From positions 1-64,000 of the forward strand of contig JADJFX010000003.1 in the NCBI GenBank assembly GCA_016708345.1: a stretch of 64,000 bases of DNA, given 5' to 3'. The notes beneath the pieces are model-generated. The model saw only the letters and a list, made by a program, of their open reading frames with translations. It was not told where the DNA came from and searched no databases. The stretch's first letter is position 1; the number at the start of each line of letters is the position of its first letter. Below, piece after piece: positions 46,401 through 53,890 of this stretch. The stretch comes from Candidatus Rhodoferax bjergmarkensis (GTDB lineage: Bacteria; Pseudomonadota; Gammaproteobacteria; Burkholderiales; Burkholderiaceae_C). A program made the position numbers and the translations under genes.

Positions 46401-46669
46401 AGACAATAAAAATTTATTTTGCCCCCGGCTCGGCCACCAGTTGGGGCGGGACGCCCCCCGCGGGGGGCCCCGCGCGGGGCGCGCGCCCGGGGGGCCCCCC
46501 CCCCACCCCCGCCCGGGCAGCGGCGCCGGGCCGCGCCGCGGGCCCCCCGCGCCGGCCCGCCCCCCCCCGGCCCCGTTTGATTGGGCATGTTGAACGCATG
46601 CATGCAATTTCATGCATGCGTTCACAGGCCTGGTCACAGATGGAATTGATGTCCAACTTATCGAGCTGA
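43496..46669 (+). CDS. Hsp70-family protein with C-terminal DUF3731-like region; 3' end abnormal
   Basis: The N-terminal ~600 residues form an Hsp70 ATPase and beta domain ('IVGIDLGTTHTVVAYAPRKG', 'LVVDVGGGTTDLSLIKVEM', 'MLGGDNMDLAMAHGV', 'LLLNGGVFRAHALAQRL'). The next ~320 residues are the helical DUF3731 type ('REQWPTPLLRQLFDALWQRA', 'RRSAEHERVWLNLAGFCLRPG', 'RYLWALGRLGARQPFYG'). The natural end is probably near 46357, after 'MFGESLPPGLKLL'. Beyond that the frame runs through a low-complexity G/C tract giving Pro/Gly/Ala nonsense, so the ~1057-residue reading is not credible; about 950 is expected. Residues ~541-562 come from palindromic element copy J. Confidence 0.83.
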   Translation: MSHYIVGIDLGTTHTVVAYAPRKGARGGVPAVQLLEIEQLVAPGEVAALPLLPSVRYHPAPGELAAGELQLPWTPAAEAAQAPAVIGRLARKLGAQVPGRMVASAKSWLSHTAVDRLAPILPWGAPPDVPKVSPVQASASYLAHVRAAWDAKFPKHPLAQQDIVLTVPASFDEGARTLVVTAAREAGLPQLRLLEEPQAAFYDWLFRHRSTLKKELTTTQLILVVDVGGGTTDLSLIKVEMVEGEPVLTRIGVGNHLMLGGDNMDLAMAHGVESRLNGTSPSAARLSASALAQLLERCRAAKEQLLALDAPEQTQITLLGSGSRLIGSSRSVTLLRQEVEQLIVDGFFPQVAASDCAKQGRGGIVEFGLPFARDPAITRHIADFLRQHAAQMPDALLLNGGVFRAHALAQRLQTTLESWRGAPLQLLHNDNPDVAVARGAVAYALSQQGFAPKIGGGSARSYFLLLDDATGKKSQPRGICILPRGSEPGQETLLAGRTFALRLGQPVRFHLLSTTTDGANHAPHGLGELIDLDLDSFVRLPPIAMVLDAAPADSTCATALNGKKELPVQLSTALTEVGTLEMHCVSLADPAQRWRLEFDLRQQPGEGALAADAPDGKASGSHPRAAQAIEKIERIFGASAKGVTPKDVTQLRAGLDQLLGEREQWPTPLLRQLFDALWQRAKGRRRSAEHERVWLNLAGFCLRPGCGDPLDGWRVQQLWSQYPLGVQHSKDKQVSAEWWTLWRRVAGGLGAPEQLRLLDAFAFNLHMQEHGAEKTDDEALASKPVKGSEDDMLRLGAALERIPVDYKAEIGHWLLDRFHKTQVKQAHSGGKAGAHDSRYLWALGRLGARQPFYGNSHDVVPLEVASSWVETLLSLDWKRVEPAAFAATHLARVTGDRARDLSLDLREKIIPRLAAIHAPAIWSRMVREHVQLDESTQQRMFGESLPPGLKLLACPGPAGPPLSTTTPTKTIKIYFAPGSATSWGGTPPAGGPARGARPGGPPPTPARAAAPGRAAGPPRRPAPPRPRLIGHVERMHAISCMRSQAWSQMELMSNLSS
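45119..45180 (+). repeat. Dispersed palindromic element, copy J, inside the second Hsp70 gene
   Basis: ccaattgctatggttttggatgctgctcccgca, a loop, then tgcgctacagccctaaatgg. It is in frame, adding 'IAMVLDAAPADSTCATALN' between two beta-domain strands. Confidence 0.7.
46358..46580. other. Abnormal G/C low-complexity tract, probable assembly artefact
   Basis: The stretch consists of runs of C and G up to ~9 long and CG/GC stutters, unlike anything else in the window. It starts exactly where the Hsp70 protein stops making sense and ends just before normal-looking sequence (tttgattgggcatg). Confidence 0.7.
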
Positions 46670-46728
46670 GTCCTGTTTCAACAGCATTTTTTATGTTCTG
46701 GACATTGCGATACGCCAGGTAAATCTTG

Positions 46729-46791
46729 AATTTGCTAGCAATTTAGTAGCTGCCTGCGCACGTTCCACGTGCGCAAAAGGCCAAATTGCAA
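46729..46791 (+). repeat. Dispersed palindromic element, copy K (intergenic)
   Basis: tgaatttgctagcaatttagtagctgcctgcgca, a loop, then tgcgcaaaaggccaaatt. It is one of the best-preserved copies, with a clear inner palindrome (tgcgcacgttccacgtgcgca). Confidence 0.8.
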
Positions 46792-46836
46792 CTATATTCG
46801 CGTTATAGGATGAACCCGGCACACAGGCCATGTGCT

Positions 46837-48183
46837 TCATCCGGCACTGACCGTTGAGGCACTGCCCGGCAAGCTGCCCATGCGGTACCAGTCGATGCGG
46901 CGGGTGCCCAGCATCAGCGCGGCCAGTGCCACAAACAACAAGAGTGAGCCCAGCAGCAAGGCATTTTGTTCCGAACGCAAAATGCCAAACAGTGCGCCGT
47001 ACAGTAGGGACAGGGCGGCGGTAAAGCCCAGACCACGGCGCCAGCCGCGCAAAATGGCCGCCAGATAAATGCCAATCAGCCCGATCGACCCGCTCGCCGC
47101 CACCAGGTAGGCCAGGGAGAAAGAAATATGCTCCGAAAGGCTGGTGAGCAGCAAAAAGAAAACCGCTTGTGCCAGGCCCACCAGCAGGTATTGGATGGGG
47201 TGAATCGGCAAGTTTCTCAGTTGCTCGAACATGAAAAATGCCGAGAAGGTCAACACAATGAACAAGATGCCGTACTTGACGGCCCGCAGTGCCTGCCGGT
47301 AGACATCGACCGGGTCGATCAGCCGAACCTGAAACCCCTTGGCCCTGCTTTCGGGCGTTGATGTTTGAGCATTGGATGCCAGCGCCGTCGTGCTCCAGCG
47401 GGCGGTAAAACCAGCCGCGCCAACATCCCGGCTGCGGGGCAAAAAATCGCCCGAAAAGCTGGGGTGGGGCCAGTTGCCGCGCAATTCGGCGGTGGAGACT
47501 TCACCCAGGGGCACCAAGCCCAGTGTGCCGGTGCCAGCCAGACTCAAGTCAATGCGAAACGCCATGGTTTCTGCCTTTTCGCTCAGCGCGGACGGGGCCG
47601 TCGCATGAAATCCGGTTTTCATCCCTTTGACATGCGCACCGGGGCGCAGACTCAAGGCTTGGCCCCCGAGCGTGATCTTGGGCTCACCCGTGATGCCACG
47701 GGGGTCTGCAATACCGACTGACACGGTGGGCGTTCCCCACGTCAAGTGCGCGTTGGGGCCCAGTGCTGGCAAGGCCGCCAGTCCGGGCGTTTCAAAACTG
47801 CCGGAAATCTTGCCTTGAAGCTCGAACACTGCCGTCTCATGCAGGCCGTAGGCCCGCTTTTCGACATTCAGGCCACCATCAATATGAACCTGCCGTGGCA
47901 TCACGGTCAAAGTATGCAAACGCTTGCGACGGGTCAATTTTTTCTTGGATTCGCCGTTGATCACTTCGACCAATTCGTCGTCGTATTCCTCCTCGACCGG
48001 CACCGTCATGACCGGCCCGACGATGGATTGTTCGCCCGCCGTGCTGGCCGCAATGGCTTCAATGGCTTGCGCCCGGTGCATGGTGCGTTCGTCAATGGTG
48101 CGTTCAATCATGGCCAGCGGAATCATCAAGAGCGCACCGATAAACGCCACCAGGGCGCATTTCTGCAAAAGCAAATTTTTCAT
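46837..48183 (-). CDS. creD: Inner-membrane protein CreD
   Basis: The 448-residue protein has one N-terminal TM (~9-27), a large periplasmic domain, and about five to six C-terminal TMs from ~285 on ('AVKYGILFIVLTFSAFFMFEQL', 'HPIQYLLVGLAQAVFFLLLTSLSEH', 'SFSLAYLVAASGSIGLIGIYL'). These match CreD, the conserved envelope target of CreBC. Its function is linked to beta-lactam and colicin response in enterobacteria and Aeromonas/Stenotrophomonas. A cre tag lies 82 bp upstream of the ATG. The gene follows creC with 118 bp between, so it has its own promoter. Confidence 0.92.
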   Translation of the reverse strand: MKNLLLQKCALVAFIGALLMIPLAMIERTIDERTMHRAQAIEAIAASTAGEQSIVGPVMTVPVEEEYDDELVEVINGESKKKLTRRKRLHTLTVMPRQVHIDGGLNVEKRAYGLHETAVFELQGKISGSFETPGLAALPALGPNAHLTWGTPTVSVGIADPRGITGEPKITLGGQALSLRPGAHVKGMKTGFHATAPSALSEKAETMAFRIDLSLAGTGTLGLVPLGEVSTAELRGNWPHPSFSGDFLPRSRDVGAAGFTARWSTTALASNAQTSTPESRAKGFQVRLIDPVDVYRQALRAVKYGILFIVLTFSAFFMFEQLRNLPIHPIQYLLVGLAQAVFFLLLTSLSEHISFSLAYLVAASGSIGLIGIYLAAILRGWRRGLGFTAALSLLYGALFGILRSEQNALLLGSLLLFVALAALMLGTRRIDWYRMGSLPGSASTVSAG

Positions 48184-48264
48184 TCATCATCTCCTCAAAG
48201 GTTGGGTGAAAACCGAGTATGGGGAGCCGATGTGAGGGGCGCATGCAGGCCGTGTGCGCTGCGT

Positions 48265-48280
48265 GTGAAGGCCGTGTGAA
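48265..48280 (-). promoter_or_regulatory. cre tag: CreB binding site
   Basis: On the minus strand TTCAC-N6-TTCAC (spacer acggcc), exactly the direct repeat described for CreB-regulated promoters in Escherichia coli. It lies between creC and creD, 82 bp before the creD start codon. Confidence 0.85.
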
Positions 48281-48301
48281 AACCCTGAATTTCTGAAGTT
48301 T

Positions 48302-49756
48302 TCAGCCTTTTCGGGTTTTTTTGCAGCTGTGCCGTGCCACGCTGAGCCGTGCCAGGGTGCCGCCAGCAGCCCTGTTTTCCAGCGCAATGCTTCCGCCGTG
48401 CAGCGTGGCGATTTCTTGAACCAGCGCCAGCCCCAAACCAGTGCTTTTGGGGCTTCCGTCGGGGCGTGGCAGCGAAAAAAAGCGTTCAAAAACACGCGGT
48501 GCCGCAAACGCTGCAATGCCAGGGCCTTCATCACGTACTTCCAGGTGAACCTGCGTTTCGTCAACTTCTGCACTGCAGGTCACCAAGCCGCCAGGGGGTG
48601 AAAAATCCAGCGCGTTTTGAATCAGGTTGATCATGGCCAGACTCAGCAAGAAAGGGTCGCCCCAGAGCTGCAGCTCTGGGGTGGCAGAAAACTGCAGGCG
48701 CAGTGAGCGCCGTGCTGCCAGTGGTGCCATCGCTTGCTCAAGTTCAGCGAACAGCGCGGCCACGTTGAGCAGGGTAGGGGCCTCCAGTTCACGCTGCTGC
48801 TCCAGCTGGGCCAGTCGCAAGAGCTTGTCAATCAAGGCCTGCAGGCGCTCGCTTTGGGTCTGCACGTTGGTGATGAACCGACTGCGCTGCTCAGGTGGCA
48901 AATCAGGCTCGGCCAGCAATTCAGCCGCGCCGCGAATGGCGGCCAAGGGGCTTTTCATTTCGTGCGTCAGATGCTGAACATAGTGTTCAACGTAAGCCCT
49001 CCCGTCGACCTCGTTGCGCAACTGCGCCAGCGCGCGCGACAACTCGCCAATTTCATCGCGCCCGCGAGAAGGCGGCTCGGCAGAACTGCCGGCCGCCAGC
49101 CGCTGCGCGTAACGCACCAAACGCCCCATGGACAGCGTCAGCCAGGCGGTAAACGCACCGCCGATCAGCAGCGTGACGCCCAGCAAAATAAAGCCTTGGC
49201 GCAGCACCGCATTTTCTCCGCGCGAGATGATCGGCGCCAGGGTGCGTGAGGGCTTGGCCACGGTGACCACGCCGATGATGCGGCCCTCGCTGCGAATCGC
49301 CGCCGCAACGTGCATGACGCTGCTGTTTTGATCGTCCGGGTCTTCGCGCGTGGAGCGCGTGCCATACGCGCCGCGCAAGGTGCGCGCGACGTCGCGCCAG
49401 TTGGAGTAGTTTTCGCCAACCGCCTTGTGCTCCGAGTCGTAGCGCACGATGCCCGCCGCGTCGGTCACATAAATTCGAAAATCAAGCGTTTGTTTGTTCA
49501 GCCCCCAAATTTCGGCCTGAACCGGGCGTTGGCGATAGGCTTCAACACTGCGGGCAAATCGCCCGTCCGCCAGGCCATGGCTTAAAAGTTCGTCGCGTGC
49601 CAGTTCGGCCAACAGATGGGCCGTATCCACCATGACATCTTCCACCGCGTCGCGCACACCCGGTTTGACTTCAGAGACAAACACCCTGAGCAAAAACCAG
49701 CCAGACAAGCCCACAATCAAAAAATAGCCCAGAAAAACACGCGCCCAAAGCTTCAT
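48302..49756 (-). CDS. creC: Sensor histidine kinase CreC
   Basis: The 484-residue kinase has TM1 (~8-27) and a periplasmic sensor (~28-190, 'TLDFRIYVTDAAGIVRYDSE'), then TM2 (~193-215). A HAMP region with 'GRDEIGELSRALAQLRNEV' follows. The HisKA domain has 'VQHLTHEMKSPLAAIRGAAELL' with the phosphorylated His, and the ATPase domain has 'NLIQNALDFSPPG', 'VRDEGPGIAAFAAPRVFERFFS' and 'KSTGLGLALVQEIATLHGG'. Its start overlaps the creB stop by four bases (ATGA), so CreB and CreC are translated together. It phosphorylates CreB in response to an unidentified metabolic or envelope signal. Confidence 0.92.
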   Translation of the reverse strand: MKLWARVFLGYFLIVGLSGWFLLRVFVSEVKPGVRDAVEDVMVDTAHLLAELARDELLSHGLADGRFARSVEAYRQRPVQAEIWGLNKQTLDFRIYVTDAAGIVRYDSEHKAVGENYSNWRDVARTLRGAYGTRSTREDPDDQNSSVMHVAAAIRSEGRIIGVVTVAKPSRTLAPIISRGENAVLRQGFILLGVTLLIGGAFTAWLTLSMGRLVRYAQRLAAGSSAEPPSRGRDEIGELSRALAQLRNEVDGRAYVEHYVQHLTHEMKSPLAAIRGAAELLAEPDLPPEQRSRFITNVQTQSERLQALIDKLLRLAQLEQQRELEAPTLLNVAALFAELEQAMAPLAARRSLRLQFSATPELQLWGDPFLLSLAMINLIQNALDFSPPGGLVTCSAEVDETQVHLEVRDEGPGIAAFAAPRVFERFFSLPRPDGSPKSTGLGLALVQEIATLHGGSIALENRAAGGTLARLSVARHSCKKTRKG

Positions 49757-50442
49757 GGCAGCAGGCTGTAGCCGGTTCCGCGATGGGTTTGAATCGGATC
49801 GCTTTGGGGGGCAATGGCGCGCAGCTTGGCGCGCAAGGTTTTGACATGGGTGTCGATGCTGCGGTCATCGGTGTCGGGTGCATGGGCCCAGACGCGGCTC
49901 ATGATCTGCTCACGGGTAAAAACGCGGCCGGGCGCTGACAGCAAGAGAGCGAGCAGCAAGTATTCATAACGCGTCATGGCAAGCGCTTGCCCATGAAACT
50001 CGATGCGCATGGCATCGGGATCGTGCCGCCAGAGGGCCGTAGGTGGCTCGTTGCTGGTGCGAAAGCGGGCCTCGCGGCGCACAATGGCGCGCACCCGTGC
50101 AGCCACCTCGCGCGGTGAAAACGGTTTAACCACGTAGTCGTCCGCGCCCAGCTCCAAGCCAAGAACGCGGTCGATTTCGTCCGCGCGGGCGGTAAGAAAA
50201 ATCACCGGCACATCGCGTCCGGCGGGGTCGGCGCGCAAGGCCTTGATGATTTCAAAGCCGGTAGTGTCTGGCAGACCCACATCCAGAATGATCAGGTCGA
50301 ACGGGGAGGCGATGTGCGCAGGCAAAGCCTCGCGCCCCAGCAGAACATGGCGTACGCTGAAGCCCTCACTGCCCAAGGCATAAAGGAGGGTGTCGGCGAT
50401 GGCCTGTTCGTCTTCAACAAGAAGTATTTTCAGGGTTTGCAT
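49753..50442 (-). CDS. creB: Response regulator CreB (OmpR/PhoB type)
   Basis: The 229-residue regulator has a receiver domain (acidic 'LLVEDEQ', phospho-Asp in 'DLIILDVGLPDTTG', Lys in 'DDYVVKPFSPREV') and a winged-helix DNA-binding domain (~135-229, 'ALAMTRYEYLLLALLLSAPGRVF', 'RSIDTHVKTLRAKLRAI', 'THRGTGYSLLP'). It should bind the cre tag before creD. Upstream, at 50467-50501, there is a 7-bp inverted repeat with a 21-nt loop; no cre tag is visible there. Confidence 0.92.
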   Translation of the reverse strand: MQTLKILLVEDEQAIADTLLYALGSEGFSVRHVLLGREALPAHIASPFDLIILDVGLPDTTGFEIIKALRADPAGRDVPVIFLTARADEIDRVLGLELGADDYVVKPFSPREVAARVRAIVRREARFRTSNEPPTALWRHDPDAMRIEFHGQALAMTRYEYLLLALLLSAPGRVFTREQIMSRVWAHAPDTDDRSIDTHVKTLRAKLRAIAPQSDPIQTHRGTGYSLLP

Positions 50443-50532
50443 TGAGGGCAGGTGCTTGTCGCTTGGGCCTCAATGATTATGTCAAATTGCAGTTTTGAGG
50501 CTGGCAAGTGCGCCCTCAACAAACACGCGTCC

Positions 50533-51651
50533 TCAGTTCAATGACAGCATGTGGCCCTTGCGCGGATCACCGCGTCCGCCCAGCACCTGTTGGTAAGCCG
50601 CTGTGACCGCCGCCGAGCCTTGGTGGTGCTCAGCCACCAGCCAAGCCCCGGCCGGGTCGTTTACTTTGGCGGCAAAAGCCTGCCAGGCCTGTACCAGGCG
50701 CTGGCCCAAAGCAGCTGCGCCCCAGTCGGTGCTGCGCTTTTTGATCTGGGCTGGCGCAAAAAACAGCGTGGCGCGTGGGCCGGGCAGGTCTTTGCCGCCG
50801 CCCAATTGATCGACGTGGGTGCCGCCAATCGAACTGCTGAACTTCAGCTTGGTGAAACGGGTGTGAATGGCGCGGCGCAGGTCCGCACTGCCGGCAAAGT
50901 CGACGTACACGCAAGGCGCATCGGCCCGAATTTGGTCGAGCTGGTCGTAGGCAAGAACGCGGTGGTAGCAACCCAGGCTTTCGCAAAATTCAACGTTGCC
51001 CCGCGAGGTCAGGCCAACGACTTCAAGGCCCTGACGCTGTGCGAGCTGGAACGCGGTGCCATAGGCTGTTTTGCTCGACGCGCTGGACAGCAGCATGACC
51101 CCGGCTTGTTCCCCAGGGGCGACCGCACCAAAGAAGTCGTTGTCGGCCAAAAAGTCATCAATCAGCCATGAGGTGATGAACAAGGGCCGCAGCAAGGCCT
51201 GCGTGTCTTCGCTGTCGGCGGTGTAAAACGGGTCGGCGCTGCAGTGCACATACTGGTTGTAGACCGGGTGCAGGCTGGCCCGGTGGGCTGCGGCATCGGA
51301 AAAACCGGCGGCCGACACCCGGGTGGGTTGCAAGACCACGCTGCTGGACATGGGGTAGTACCCATAGAGCTTTTCGCCCACTGCCAAGTCGGGATGCATG
51401 GACTGCACAACGGTGGCAAAACCCCAGACGGGTATGCGGCCCCAAGCCTCGTGCTCTGGGCCATCGACCGGAAAAAACGCCCAGTAGTTCATTGCCTCAC
51501 CAAAGGCGGCGTAGGTGATGTTGTTGGAAGTCAGTGCAAATTTGTCAATACGCACGCGTACCTGGCCGCTGCTAAGCAGCAACTCGGGTGTGGCGCGCAG
51601 TTCAGTGGTGGTGAGCTGGTCTTTGCGAACCAGAAAATCAAGTGTTGTCAT
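50533..51651 (-). CDS. DUF2855 family protein
   Basis: From ATG 51651 (MTTLDFLVRKDQLTTTELR) the protein has 372 residues. It resembles a medium-chain-reductase-like fold without a clear nucleotide motif: 'RVRIDKFALTSNNITYAAFGEAMNYW', 'VWGFATVVQSMHPDLAVGEKLYGYYPMS', 'MLLSSASSKTAYGTAFQLA', and 'VYVDFAGSADLRRAIH'. These are hallmarks of DUF2855, of unknown activity. A Zn ligand set is not evident. It stands alone, divergent from the lipoprotein gene. Confidence 0.87.
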   Translation of the reverse strand: MTTLDFLVRKDQLTTTELRATPELLLSSGQVRVRIDKFALTSNNITYAAFGEAMNYWAFFPVDGPEHEAWGRIPVWGFATVVQSMHPDLAVGEKLYGYYPMSSSVVLQPTRVSAAGFSDAAAHRASLHPVYNQYVHCSADPFYTADSEDTQALLRPLFITSWLIDDFLADNDFFGAVAPGEQAGVMLLSSASSKTAYGTAFQLAQRQGLEVVGLTSRGNVEFCESLGCYHRVLAYDQLDQIRADAPCVYVDFAGSADLRRAIHTRFTKLKFSSSIGGTHVDQLGGGKDLPGPRATLFFAPAQIKKRSTDWGAAALGQRLVQAWQAFAAKVNDPAGAWLVAEHHQGSAAVTAAYQQVLGGRGDPRKGHMLSLN

Positions 51652-51854
51652 GCCCGGACCTTTGGATGAGGAATAAATACCGTCCCGATTTTCCACTGCA
51701 TCCGTCATAACCGGGAATGCACTCTTTTCGCCAAGCATTTGACACAGCGCGCCCATACAGATTTATCACAACCGAGTCGTGTCATACTTATAACGCTGTA
51801 GCCGAATTTATTTACTGTTCGCAACAGTTACACATCATTTTTTCGAGAGGTTTT

Positions 51855-52922
51855 ATGCGTTCATCATTTTTATTTTCTCTAACCGCGTGTTCAATGGCTG
51901 CTTTTTTGGTGGCGTGCGGGGGCGGCTCCGATACAGTTGTTCCGGGATCAAACACGCCAACTGCCCCTGCTACCCCTACCACGATTGAAGGCGCCGCGGT
52001 CAAAGGCCCGGTGGATGGGGCCACAGTTACCGTTAAAAAGGCCAGCGACGGCGCGATTCTGGGTACAACCACAACTAACTCGGACGGAACATATAAGCTG
52101 GATATTAATTTCATCGGCGATGTGGTCGTGGAAGTAACGGGCGGCACCTACACCGACGAAGCCACGCAAGTCAAAACCGCACTTGCAGCGCCCCTGAAAG
52201 CCGTGCTAGCAGCCAACGGTGCCAAGGTCAGTGGCGTGGTTACCCCCATTACCACAATGGCATTTACCAGCGCATTTCCTACAACCAGCACACCGGTCAC
52301 TTCAGCAGCGTTTAAAACCCAGGCGGCCAGTCTGGCCAACCAGTTTCAGTTAACGGGTGTGGATTTGACCACCACCCTGCCTGTCGTCACAGGAACTCAA
52401 AATGCCTATGGACAAGCGCTGGCTTCGTTGTCCAAATACCTGAACACCAACAAAGCTGTAGATTTGAATAAACTTGTAAATGAAGCCTACAAATCGGCCC
52501 AATTTTCTGGTGATTACAGCGCGGCTTATGCCACGGTGTCTGGTAAAAACGTGACCTATTCCTTTAGCAATGGCACAGCTACGACCACAGTTGCGGGCGG
52601 CGGTTCGGGTGGCACCGATTTAACCGTCACAACCACCGGTACCGACACCACCGTCACCGGCTCGGGCGCAGGCGGTGGCACCGGCACCTGTGGGGTTAAT
52701 GTGCAAGGCACCATTAGTCAAACCGCAGCTGGACAAAGCTTTTCTATTCCACTAAATATGAATGTGTGCGTGACCGGTATTGCAGCGGGTTCCTGCTCGG
52801 CCAGTAACGCTGCTTTGAACCAATCCGTTGCAGGTGCAAATGGTGTAGCCGGTGCGGCAAACCTCAAATACACTTACTCAGAAGCGTGCGCTGCGGGTGC
52901 CTTCAATATTGCATTGAAATAG
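51855..52922 (+). CDS. Predicted lipoprotein with an N-terminal carboxypeptidase-regulatory-like domain
   Basis: ATG 51855 has GAGAGG six bases upstream. The 355-residue product starts MRSSFLFSLTACSMAAFLVAC; Cys 21 is the probable lipidation site. Residues ~45-100 ('GAAVKGPVDGATVTVKKASDGAILGTTTTNSDGTYKL') resemble a carboxypeptidase regulatory-like beta sandwich. A helical middle follows, then a Thr/Gly-rich part and four Cys near the end ('GTCGVNVQG', 'VCVTGIAAGSCSA', 'EACAAG'), possibly disulfide-bonded. It should be outer-membrane or surface anchored. Function unknown. Confidence 0.72.
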   Translation: MRSSFLFSLTACSMAAFLVACGGGSDTVVPGSNTPTAPATPTTIEGAAVKGPVDGATVTVKKASDGAILGTTTTNSDGTYKLDINFIGDVVVEVTGGTYTDEATQVKTALAAPLKAVLAANGAKVSGVVTPITTMAFTSAFPTTSTPVTSAAFKTQAASLANQFQLTGVDLTTTLPVVTGTQNAYGQALASLSKYLNTNKAVDLNKLVNEAYKSAQFSGDYSAAYATVSGKNVTYSFSNGTATTTVAGGGSGGTDLTVTTTGTDTTVTGSGAGGGTGTCGVNVQGTISQTAAGQSFSIPLNMNVCVTGIAAGSCSASNAALNQSVAGANGVAGAANLKYTYSEACAAGAFNIALK

Positions 52923-53384
52923 TCTTTGTGGCCTGCGCCCAGTGTGCTGGTGGGTACATTGGGCGTCTGCCCGCAATCCACCGGCTACACAGACGGGCAT
53001 GACCAACCCGCCTCCCAGCCCGCCGGCTGCAAAAGCTTCACCACGTTCACTGTCCGGCCTCACCCCTTTTTTTTTGAATAAGAAGAAGGGGTGAGGTGTG
53101 CATAGCAACAGCAATTTAGCTTGCGGGTTGTGGTTCCGCCCAAGGAGTTGTACATATGACTTGGTAGCACGAAGAAGCGGCGTTCGAGCAATCAAGAATC
53201 GTAAGTTTCTAAACGACGAAGATGCAGGCCGTAACGAAAGCGGCATTCATCCCACTTTTCGCGCTCATCGTTTTGTCCACTCCATCTGGGCAGGGTAACT
53301 TGACTGTGAGTAATTTTCAGCGGCGTTGGCATCGTGAGTGTTAGGTTGGGTGGCTTCGGGCTGGCTGGCTGCTGCGGGCAACTC
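52923..53384. other. 460-bp intergenic region with one strong hairpin
   Basis: CCTCACCCCTT (53058-53068) and AAGGGGTGAGG (53086-53096) make a perfect 11-bp stem; the T-run lies in the loop rather than after the stem, so it is not a standard terminator. The short frames here (for instance 53098-53298) have no convincing start or composition. Confidence 0.45.
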
Positions 53385-53777
53385 TTACAGACCCTGAATC
53401 AGCAAAGACTGCAGTTTGGCCAGTTCTGTGCTGCCGCTGTCGCGTACCACTTCGGTTTTTCCTTTGAATACGACCAATGTGGACTGCGAGCGTACATTTA
53501 ATTGTTTCATCAGCGCTTTGTCTTGGTCATAGTTGGCCACCAGCACGGTAACGGCGTTCAGGCTGGGGTCAGTTTTGAGACGCTGGAGCGCTTGGCTTTG
53601 GACGTGGCAGGTCGGACACCACGCCGCATGGAAGTGAATGGCTACCGCCGCGCCTGAGTCTTGGGCGGCGGCCAGTTCAGTGGCGCTGAAGGGTTTGATG
53701 GTAAGAGCGTGGGCGCTGCCCATCAACAGCGACATTCCAAGTGCCAGACTGAGTAAAAAAGGGCGACGTTTGAACAT
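53385..53777 (-). CDS. Periplasmic thioredoxin-like protein
   Basis: The 130-residue protein has a signal peptide (MFKRRPFLLSLALGMSLLMGSAHA) and a thioredoxin fold with the redox motif 'HAAWCPTCHVQ' and 'SQSTLVVFKGKTEV', where a Ser-Thr replaces the usual cis-Pro region. The CPTC active site is less common than CGPC. It probably reduces or exchanges disulfides in the periplasm, or acts with a DsbD-like donor. It lies downstream of lipB on the same strand, with about 110 bp between, so co-transcription is uncertain. Confidence 0.8.
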   Translation of the reverse strand: MFKRRPFLLSLALGMSLLMGSAHALTIKPFSATELAAAQDSGAAVAIHFHAAWCPTCHVQSQALQRLKTDPSLNAVTVLVANYDQDKALMKQLNVRSQSTLVVFKGKTEVVRDSGSTELAKLQSLLIQGL

Positions 53778-53890
53778 GAAAACTCCTTGAAAACGGTACT
53801 GCGTGAAGTTGAATCAGGGCAGGTGCAAATGACCTTCTTTGCAACCTTGGTCGGCGAAGGCGCACATTTCTTACATAAAAATTTTGCCGA

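Noticed and set aside
50467..50501. Inverted repeat upstream of creB as a cre tag or terminator
   Set aside because: It has no TTCAC direct repeat and the 21-nt loop with a weak stem makes a terminator unlikely.
53098..53298. 66-codon plus-strand frame
   Set aside because: Starts inside the right arm of a hairpin flank, has no ribosome site and no homology I recognise.
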